From assembly GCA_047967505.1 (NCBI GenBank), contig CM106541.1: a stretch of 64,000 bases of DNA; one strand, 5' to 3'. A program made the translations under genes and the position numbers. The DNA is from Dipteris shenzhenensis (lineage: Eukaryota; Polypodiophyta; Polypodiopsida; Gleicheniales). The first letter of the stretch is position 1; each line of letters begins with the position of its first letter. Shown piece by piece: positions 56,495-64,000 of this stretch. The notes under the pieces were generated by a model that did not search any database, was not told the origin of the DNA, and worked only from the letters and a program-made list of their open reading frames with translations.

Positions 56495-56669
56495 TGAGAG
56501 TGCTCTCAACGGAAGCAAGAACGGAAGAAGGAGAGAGAGAGAGAGAGACAGAGAGCCACAAGTTTTGGTGCGTGCAGAACCACCCTAATCTTCTTTTTCA
56601 TTCATTTATATATGTGTTTTAGTATTGTACATAACCGGGGTAAATGCACAATGACCTTTAACCCCCACA
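56495..56669 (-). repeat. 5' LTR of copia family A, minus copy
   Basis: This 175-bp LTR runs from TGTGGGGGTTAAAGGTC (56669) to CACTCTCA (56495). It contains ATATATAAATG, a likely TATA box, near 56610, and a CT run (56527-56548). The end can fold through GTTGAGAG...CTCTCAAC. The flanking AGCAA (56670-56674) is the likely target-site copy. Confidence 0.8.
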
Positions 56670-57510
56670 AGCAATTCTCGTTCCCTGGTGCTGGTCTGCT
56701 CTTGGATTAAGAGTCGTGGACGCACGCCTGCATCTTAGTGTAGGCCCAAGGCCCAGCCAATCCAAGGCCTCTAGGTGCCACCTGGTGGTATGGGACACCA
56801 TGCTGGTCAAGATCTAGTTGGCAGTTCGTGCCAGTAGCTTAGCTCGTGGCTCATAGGGGACATCTACTGATTCGGGATTGTATCCCATAGATGTCATGGT
56901 TGGGTGGTGAGCAGCCTACTCACATTCCTCATGTTTAGTGTGTTCTTGTGTTTGCTTTCAGGTCAGAGGTTTTAGGAGTGCTAGGGTCATGTCAGTTAGT
57001 ATCAAGCGTGTACTGGGGTACACAATAACTTAGCTAGCCTAGGGAGGCTTAGGGTTAGGCAGACTTGATTCTCGAATTAAGTGGCAAGGGTAAAAACCAG
57101 TTAGGGCTCTTTGCTATTTTTGGCACATTGGGCCCAAGCCTATAAAGGGGGCCCGGAGGTTCAGCTCTTAGAGAGCCAATGGGAGCAAGTCTTGTTCCAT
57201 GGTGCTAGGTCTCCTCTTGGATTGAGTCACGGACATGCACCTACATTTTATCATAGCCCAAGGTGTTGCAGTAGATCCAAGGCCTTTAGGCGCAACCTAG
57301 TGGTATGGGACACCAGGCTGGTCAAGATCTGGTTGGGAGTTTGTGCCAATAGCTTAGCTCATGGCTCGAAGGGGACATCTCTTGATTTGGGATCATATCT
57401 CGTAGATGTCATGGTTGGGTGGTGAGTAGCCTGCTCAGATTCCTCATGTTTGTTGTGTTCTTGTGTTTGCTTGCAGTTTATAAGTTTTAGGAGTGCTGGG
57501 GTTGTGTCAA
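56670..57510 (+). repeat. 515-bp tandem repeat, copies 1 (5'-truncated) and 2
   Basis: Copy 1 (56670 to about 56995) and copy 2 (about 56996-57510) align over TTCCMTGGTGCT, AGGCCTCTAGGYGCMACCTRGTGGTATGGGACACCA, GGGGACATCTCYTGATT and ATGTCATGGTTGGGTGGTGAG. TGGTATGGGACACC occurs at 56786 and 57301, 515 bases apart. Copy 2 also has a TATA-like TATAAAGGGGGCCC (57141-57154). The copia LTR cuts copy 1 at an AGCAA word that copy 2 keeps as AGCAAGTCTTGTTCC. Similar repeats could be tandem solo LTRs or a promoter-bearing satellite. Confidence 0.75.
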
Positions 57511-58038
57511 TTGTGCTGACAGATTCATAATCATAATCATAGGAAAAAAAGTCAACTACGACTACAGAGTGGGCCATATCAATCAATCTATCCAGGCACT
57601 AGGACGAAGCCGAAGCCTTGTACAGTGATGGCTCTCGGTGGGGGACGCAGTCTCCTCGCTCTCTGGACTCTCTAGGCTATGTCTAGAGTGACCCTTCATC
57701 TCAGTTGGTCTCTCCTGAGGAAAGTTGTGATAGGTCAGACCTCAATAGAGTGTACTCTGGGGGCTCTCTTTCACGCATGTGGCCTCCGCGCCCCTCTCAG
57801 TGGTACTGTGCCGGCTACTCATCCAAATTGCTCTCATATTGGCTAGCTCCTCTTCCTCCACTCCATTGGGGTTGACTCATATGTATAGAAGTATGTGATG
57901 TGCCGTTGTGCCCGGTCACCCTCTCTGTCATGTAGTGGTCTGCTGACCATCCCCTGTTGCTCTCTGATCTATTGTAAAAGCATCTCCCTATGTCATCGCA
58001 TCTCCATCAGATAAAGCCTAGTCATGGAAATGCATCAG

Positions 58039-58269
58039 TCATGATGACAAAGGACCAAAGCTACTCCCCTCTAGTAGAGACAGTGGTAGCGTCCCCGAAT
58101 CTTGTAGTAGGCTAGGCAAACACAAAGAAAATGCTCCTTTGTCTCTCAACCGCCCCGAGCGTACATAGCATATGCAAACCCGCTGCTCTCCAGGTATACT
58201 CGATGCTCTCCTTGCCTTGATCCTCAGCCGATGGGATGAAACCCGCATCTGACCAATGGCAATCCTCAA
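58039..58269 (-). pseudogene. LINE ORF2 C-terminal part
   Basis: The minus strand has WLPLVRCGFHPIG-type sequence, then SRRALSIPGEQRVCICYVRSGR and a CLPSLL end. This matches the Cys/His-rich stretch near the end of some plant LINE ORF2 proteins (R.CP.C....EDE.H.LF.CP). The first part is in another frame. It follows the RT on the same strand. Confidence 0.5.
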
Positions 58270-58908
58270 TGCATGGGAGACTCCTCTATCCTCGAGATAC
58301 TAGGGTCTGAAAATGAATCCCTCCTCTGATACTCTCAAGAAGTGGTCACGATAAAATTGGGTCTTGGTGGGGAGCTCCTAGTCCCCCCCCAAGTTCGGGA
58401 TGTGTGAAGCTGGAGGAGGTCTAACCGTATGATACGATTGATCTCATCTCACAGGATCGACTCAGGAGGTGCATTTATGCTGTACTGAAAGGGGAGAAGC
58501 CTGCCCATCTAGATACCATGCCTAGCAAGCCATGTAAATATGCATGCATACCATGTGTTTGCCCCACTCTGTGCGAGTCGTTTGGATGACTCCAAGGCCA
58601 ACCTTGAAAGTCTCCAATGGGGTAAGTCCCAGATTCTGTGGATGAAAGTCATTGTCTGAAAGATGGCATCAACCTAGAGAGGTGTCATGGGTGGCAAACT
58701 CTGCATGTACTATCTCATGTGGAACTAAGGGCTTACATCGGATCATCCTGGATCCCATCGTCACTTGAAGCTACTCAAAGCTCCTCCAGTCTGCTATCCT
58801 CAAAAGATCACACCCCCAAAAAGGTGCTGCATACATGACAATTAGCCGCACTATTTTGTTCAAAAGCCAACCCTTCTTCCGTGGATCTTGGAAGTGCACC
58901 TGGAAACA

Positions 58909-60426
58909 CTACCGCTCGAGTCTAGCCAAAGCACTTTGCCCTCGTGTGAGCCATGCCTGGGCTGCATGTTTCATCATGAAGATGGGTCCTATGAAGACTA
59001 CTCCCATATATGTGTATGACTGTACTATCTCCATTGGCTCACCATGATAGGTGAAACTAAGTCGGTGAGTCACTACTCGTGAGGTGTTGAAGATTGTAAC
59101 CTTAGTTTTCCCAATGTTGACCATCAGATCTCTCTCTCTCTGCAAAACATCTCTAATGCCTCCAGATCTAATGCCTCCAGATCTCTAATGCAAAACATCT
59201 CTAATGCCTCCAGATCTCTCTGCAGCCCCTCCGCTGAAGAGGATATAAGGACTATATCATCAACATATAACAATACCTATATGAGGAGTCCCCTAGTAAT
59301 GAGCCCTCACCACCTAGGCGATCTATGAAAGATGTGATCTCATCAATGTAGAGTCCAAAGAGAGTCGGTGAGAGAGGGTAGCCCTGCTTCAACCCAATGG
59401 TGCTCTCGACCCAATCCAATAGACCGCATGGGGCACAGACCCTACCTCTAATTAACTCATATAAGGTCATCACACCCCAAATCAGTATCTCTGGGATCTG
59501 CATCTCCTGTAGTCTCCTGATCATGCGGGATCGTGGAATAGTGTGGAAGGCCTTTCAAAAGTCTACGAAGTATGTGTAGACTCTCTGATGTCTGGACCTC
59601 ACCTCCTCAATGATAGCCCTCAGAGTGAAAATGTGGTATAGAGTAGAGTGTTGCCTCCTTAATCATGCCTTCCCTAGTGCTCGCTGCCGCCGTGCCTCTA
59701 TATGACTGCTAGTCTCTCTCTATAGTACCGATCCATAGATCTTGGCCAGTGTGTGGCCAATCATGAGGGTACGATAGTTCTCGGTGTCCATGAGGCTTTG
59801 TGTATCGGTATGATAATAGTGGTGCTCCAGGATGGTGGGAAGCCGTGACAAACTGCAAGGTTAAACATATGTGCAAGGATCGGTGCTAGGACCTCTTGGC
59901 CATGTACAGAGTGCTTTGTCCGAAGGCCTTCGTGACTTTCTGATTGTGGAGCCAGCGAAGTGTAGCCCGCACATTCTGCATAGTGAATAGATGGCATGTA
60001 GTGGGCCTGGGCATAGAGGACATATCTGGCAGTGTCTTGTCTTGGGACATCATATAAGGAGCATGCACAAGTGTGCCACATGCCCGGATCAGTGATGGGG
60101 AAAGGTGGCTTCCCCTCTGAGAGGAATCCCCACCTAGTGGTTGGGTCTCCTTCACAAAATGATCTGATGATCTCATCCATCCTATGTGTGAGGAAGGCTC
60201 GTCTCTTGCGATGTGTCAACCACTGAAAGATCCTATGTGCCTCATGTGACATCAACTGACCCAAGGCTCTCTCCTGTGTGAGGTGGGCTTGCATCTCTCT
60301 GCACTCATCATCAAACCTGGGGTTTGATGATGAGTGCAGAGAGATGCAATGAACATCGGTCAGGCATCTAGTAGTTGCCCTCGTATCCAGTGAGTTCTTA
60401 AAGGGGGGGACGTATGTTATGTGCAC
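58909..60426 (-). pseudogene. LINE reverse transcriptase
   Basis: Frame 60426-59761 contains the pre-RT block NPRFDDECREMQAHL (consensus PWFDEEC), then LAPILAHMFNLAVCHGFPPSW and TTIIIPIHKA, the fingers of the RT. Frame 59524-59252 gives IGLKQGYPLSPTLFGLYIDE. An intact LLYVDDIVLIS catalytic box follows in the next frame (about 59262-59230). Frame 59145-58909 gives VNIGKTKVTIFN and YTYMGVVF, the RT end. A short internal duplication at 59140-59225 and frameshifts near 59600 and 59280 break it. Confidence 0.8.
60291..60347. repeat. perfect 27-bp inverted repeat with 3-base loop
   Basis: The 27 bases at 60291-60317 are the exact reverse complement of 60321-60347, with TGG between. The right arm is the coding sequence of the conserved LINE block PRFDDECREM (read on the minus strand). 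The left arm is an inverted copy of it. The whole can fold into a perfect hairpin. Confidence 0.9.
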
Positions 60427-60890
60427 ATATTAGTATCCGTGTATTGTGGTACACAAGCCTAGCTCAGGTAGCTTGGGGAGGCTTAGGGCTAGGCAAGCTT
60501 GATTCTCGGGTTGAGTAGCAAGGGTACGAACCAGATATAGGCCTCCACTATTTTTGGTACATTGGGCCTAAGTCTATAAAAGGGGCCCATAGGTTTAGTC
60601 TTCAGAGAGTCGATGGGAGCAAGTCTTGTTCCCTGGTGCTAGGTCTGATCCTGGATTGAGTCGCGGACGCATGCCTACTCTTAGCGTAGCCCAAGGCCCA
60701 TCCAGATCCAAGGCCTCTAGGCGCCACCTAGTGGTATGGGACACCAGGCTGGTCAGGATCTGATTGGGAGTTCATGCCAATAGCTCACGTCGTGGCTCAG
60801 AGGGGACATCTCCTGATTCAAGATCGTATCCTGTAGATGTCATGGTTGGGTGGTGAGTAGCCTGCTCACATTCCTCATGTTTGGTGTGAT
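60420..60890 (+). repeat. 515-bp repeat, copy 3 (3'-truncated)
   Basis: It starts with TTAGTATCCGTGTATTGTGGTACACA, where copies 1/2 have TTAGTATCAAGCGTGTACTGGGGTACACA. It contains TATAAAAGGGGCCCA (60575-60589) and GAGCAAGTCTTGTTCCCTGG, and it runs to CATTCCTCATGTTTGGTGT, where homology stops. It was adjacent to copy 2 before the LINE insertion. Confidence 0.75.
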
Positions 60891-61899
60891 GCTCCTAACC
60901 TAGTGTGTCTCCCTGTCTAGCATCTGTTTTGATAGCATCCATTCTCTTTGATCTTATCTTGGGTCCACTTTCCCTTGCTCTCGTAAATAGATTTTACGAT
61001 TTTCAATTTTGTTTTACCATGTCTCTATAATAGGTCATTGCTGAAAAAAAGTCTCTCTCCACATCTCTTGAATAGTTTTCATTTGGACAAATCTTGAACT
61101 AGGAAGGAAACATTTTTCCTAATCCAAAATGACATATAATTAACCCTTTCACTTCCGAAAGGGTGGGAAACAAAGTTTGCTCTCAACGAACAAGAAATTT
61201 CATACCCCCTTGAGGGTTAGTAAGTACATAGACGTTGAGGGTAAGGTAAGAGATGTGTTTACTTACCATTCTTATTTTTCCCCTTCTTTGCCTTGGGCAC
61301 TCAGTAGTTGAGCAGCCTAAATTTTAAAGAGTGTCTCCTTTTTGAATTGTTGCCAGTGCTTTTGATTGAACTAAAAAATCTCTCTCTCCTACGTTTGGAT
61401 GAGGGAGTTCCCTTTCTATGTCCCCATCATCTAAGAGCTCAATCTCCATTGCATCCTTTTGATTCCTCTCATCCTCATAGTCCTTAAGCCAACCCAGTTG
61501 CATTTCAATATCTTCCAACCTATTTCATTATCCTTTCGGTCATTAGTTTCCTAATCTACTAGGGACTTAAAAGCATTTTTGGATATAATGGACAAGCCCT
61601 CTTTTCCTTGATGTTGAACTCTCCATGCTCTTGTACAGTTTGGTCTAAAACCAACTACACACCGACAATAGATTATGAATCTGAATCTATAGCAAAATGA
61701 GTCAAGTGGGGATATCACAAATAAGATCTTCAAAATGAGATGGATGAAATTACCTTCAACATGCCCAAAGAAAAGACCCAATGGTAGGAAAGGGCGATGT
61801 TCAAACGATTAATTTGGGGTCTCCTGACCATTAAAAGAATATCTTTGCATAAAACACAAGTAGACTATGATACACAGGATAAGCTCATAAAGCAGTGTA
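60891..61899. other. intergenic, no gene seen
   Basis: No recognisable motif is present. Frames 61518-61324 and 61781-61551 on the minus strand show no known domain. The first is acidic. Confidence 0.4.
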
Positions 61900-62470
61900 A
61901 GGAGTTTGCTAATGTTTCACCTGGACCTAAAAGGATCTAAAAGGAGTACATCCCGCAAGGGTTGCCCATTAAACTTAACTCAAAACCAGTGCAACAAATA
62001 TGTCGATGAGATTGGTTGAGAGGTATTTTCCGTTAAGATCATGAAGCTCTTAGAACTAGGTTAATTTTTCAATTACTCTCTCTGGCTGATGCTCTCTCTA
62101 ATTTTCCTGTTCCTCTTGGAAACTAGGTTGATTTTCTAGTTAATCTCTGATTAATGCACACCAATAGTTGTATTCCCAAAAGAGAGCAACCATAGTAAGA
62201 GTCCATGTTAACTATCAAAAACTCAAATAAGGTGGCAATCCATATTTCGTATTTTCTACCCTTAATCGACCAAATTTTCTATCAAATTACAAGGAAGAAG
62301 CTGTATAGTTCTACGGCTTGCTTCACTAGGTATATAATGCTAAAGATAAAGAGAAGATTGCGAGTGTTTTGATGTTTGGTGCCTTTGAAAGCCATGTCGT
62401 GTCATGTCATGAATTGCTTTGTTGGGTACAACCAAATAAGGACGACTCCTAGCTTTGATGTTCAATGTCT
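61900..62470 (+). pseudogene. Ty3/gypsy reverse transcriptase, strongly decayed
   Basis: Allowing frame changes, the plus strand gives KLNSKPVQQ (consensus L...AKPVRQ) near 61970 and IMKLLELG near 62040. Around 62190-62400 come RVHVNYQKLK (consensus RVCVDYRKLN), YFVFSTLNRPNFLSNYKEEA, a FYGLLH..YNAKDKEKIAS block (consensus FLDGFSGYNQI.I..ED..KT) and MFGAFESHVV (consensus WGAFAY.VM). The Asp and aromatic residues of the RT core are mostly changed. The assignment rests on block order. Confidence 0.5.
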
Positions 62471-63287
62471 TTAAAAGCCACCTAGAACATATTAGATATT
62501 TAGGAATGATTCCTTCAAGAACTTGTCAAAGGAGCTAAAGATTTTTTTAGACAACTTTGACACCATAAGCAAAATCAAAGAGTAATTACAATTTTCGCAA
62601 TGAATTGGGCATCATGGAGGTTTCGATAGTGCCTAGGCAAATTTTAAGTTTTCTCTAAGAAGTAAAGATCAATATGCAAAGAGATTGAAGCAAGATATAA
62701 TTTTGATACGTCAAACAAATTCTATGGATTTGCATAATTCCATGACAATTACCAAACGAGTACTAATCATAAACACAAATTAAAAAGAAATGAAAAGTCA
62801 ATCTCCATAAAATGAAGCAATCACATGGGAAATTGGAAAGCTATCATAAGGGGACAAGTCAAATTTAGTGAATGAATTTCCAAACAAAAATATGATGCAA
62901 ATGGGATTCTATCACAGACATTTTAAAAAGGAAGGCACCACGCTTGGGATGTGTATGACATGTAGAATCATACCTACGCTCAAGCTACCTTGCTTAGGAT
63001 TTTCAAACAAAACTTATTTGATGCATTTTCAGTGAATTTGCTGCATAGAGTTGATGATGTGTCGGGTACATTTAAAGAGTCCAAAAGCTAGAGAGAAGCT
63101 CCCTATAGTGATTATGAGAAGGAGATGCTTCAATAAAGTCTTTCTACTATTGTATTAGAAGATGGATGTGAGTGGGCACGTTGGTTTGGTGCAAGATAAT
63201 TATGGTAAGACTATTTCTACTCTGGATTTAGTAGCATGTGGATTTGAGAGGTATCTCATCTTCGCAAACCAGGAGCTTCTTAGCAAC

Positions 63288-63453
63288 AGCGTGCACACGC
63301 CTTCCCTTTCCTCCACAAGAGCTTTCAAATGCTGCATCTCCAATGGCTAAGGGCAAGGCTCCTAACACCAGACGTGCACATGCTTTCCCTTTCCTCCACG
63401 GGAGCTTTCAAATGCTGCATCTCCAATGGCTAAGGGCAAGGCTCCTAACACCA
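63288..63453. repeat. 83-bp tandem duplication
   Basis: GTGCACACGCCTTCCCTTTCC (63291) recurs as GTGCACATGCTTTCCCTTTCC (63374). The rest (GAGCTTTCAAATGCTGCATC, CCAATGGCTAAGGGCAAGG, CTCCTAACACCA) is nearly the same in both. Only a few bases differ, so it is recent. The open frame over it is probably chance. Confidence 0.85.
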
Positions 63454-64000
63454 AACTAATACCACAATACTCGTTAAAGTACCGATGGTGGCCTCGTTAA
63501 TATGTGGAGTGAGTGAGATGATATGAAAATATGGGGTCAATGCACTGTTAATTGTATAAACACTTCATATAAGAATTGAACTTACAAATATCAAATATCT
63601 GCTGCTAAATTAGCTTGTAGCTTTCAATAAGACAATTGAAGAAAATCCAGAGGCAGCTTGACTTTGAGCATACAAGCTTGACAGCGTAGTAGCACTCTGA
63701 GGTGAACTAATTGCCTTTCATGAAATTGTGATGATAAGTATGGAGACCTCGAAAGAAATCCCTATATAGACTCCTCACACTAGCAACGAGTCCAGGCCAG
63801 CCTAGCATGGGCCCTAAGCTGCGCACCAGAACTACATCAATGTCGAGCATTTCAATTCTACACAATAAGTGGCCTGAGGCAAGCAAAAGACTCTTTGCTG
63901 CTTGTGTTGGCAACCCAACTCATCGGCCCTTCAACCTTCAACCTCAGTCTAACCTTCAACTATTAATGCAGGGATCTCGTAGCCAATATTTCATCAAAAA
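63454..64000. other. intergenic, no gene seen
   Basis: There is no motif or repeat that I can support. Frame 63913-63707 on the minus strand has no recognisable feature. Confidence 0.4.

Larger units (their letters stand above)
51190..56669 (-). mobile_element. Ty1/copia LTR retrotransposon (family A), nearly complete, 3' end missing
   Basis: The minus strand contains the 5' LTR (56669-56495), exact primer site (56492-56481), 1.4-kb leader, gag (55059-54112), protease/integrase (54111-52506, in three frames), RT (52487-51320) and part of RNase H (to about 51190). It is the best-preserved element here. Four single-base nonsense changes, one frameshift and a mutated RT box inactivate it. RNase H stops in mid-domain against gypsy gag, so the 3' LTR is lost. 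It inserted into a copy of the 515-bp repeat. Confidence 0.9.
57515..60418 (-). mobile_element. LINE retrotransposon, 5'-truncated, inserted in the 515-bp repeat
   Basis: The minus strand starts with the pre-RT region (60418), continues with RT (about 59940-58910), the region after RT with a Cys-rich end (around 58230-58130) and a 3' tail of ATGATT repeats (57545-57527, TCATAATCATAATCATAGG on the plus strand). 515-bp repeat sequence lies on both sides, so the LINE landed between copies 2 and 3. TGTGC near both ends (57513 and 60420) may be part of a target-site duplication. Frames are broken several times. Confidence 0.75.

Overview
The window looks like nuclear DNA of a land plant with a large, repeat-rich genome. 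A conifer or other gymnosperm is my best guess, and a fern cannot be excluded from sequence alone. The evidence is an AT-rich background, GT-AG introns, plant-type LTR retrotransposons with an initiator-Met-tRNA primer site (TGGTATCAGAGC), plant-type LINEs, and one plant SPX-domain gene. I see no bacterial operon, CRISPR array, rRNA gene or tRNA gene.

The only confident host gene is on the minus strand at 35408-37055. It has three exons and encodes a 407-residue SPX protein, a phosphate-starvation signalling regulator. Its upstream region holds four matches to the PHR1-binding site GNATATNC (37398-37770), so it probably responds to phosphate status. A possible poly(A) signal lies about 60 bases after the stop.

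Almost everything else is decayed retroelement sequence, much of it nested. Left part: a LINE reverse transcriptase fragment (1-1020, +), a Ty3/gypsy remnant (1050-5160, -), a LINE endonuclease/RT-start fragment (6690-8770, +) and an orphan retropepsin (11077-11391, +). From 21371 a Ty1/copia element (+) runs to 25585. There a second copia element (-, 25586 to about 29800) is inserted in it. A LINE endonuclease scrap lies at 31900-32330 (-).

Right part: a copia fragment (-, 40300-42079) is interrupted by another copia (+, LTR at 42082). A minus-strand mosaic follows: a coiled-coil gag-like reading frame with its own TATA box (43100-45224), a retropepsin (46850-47260), a gypsy integrase C-terminus (47296-47760) and a gypsy gag-protease region (48225-51190). 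Next is a long copia element (-, 51190-56669) whose 5' LTR sits inside a 515-bp tandem repeat (56670-57500 and 60420-60890). A LINE (-, 57515-60418) splits that repeat. A decayed gypsy RT (+) lies at 61900-62470.

The retroelement frames are broken mostly by stops at former Gln codons (CAG/CAA to TAG/TAA), as expected for methylated, silenced DNA. None of the elements looks able to move by itself. Stretches not listed as features (for example 5200-6690, 8770-9480, 11400-14300, 17030-21370, 32530-34400, 38100-39220, 61000-61900 and 62480-63280) show no gene I can support.
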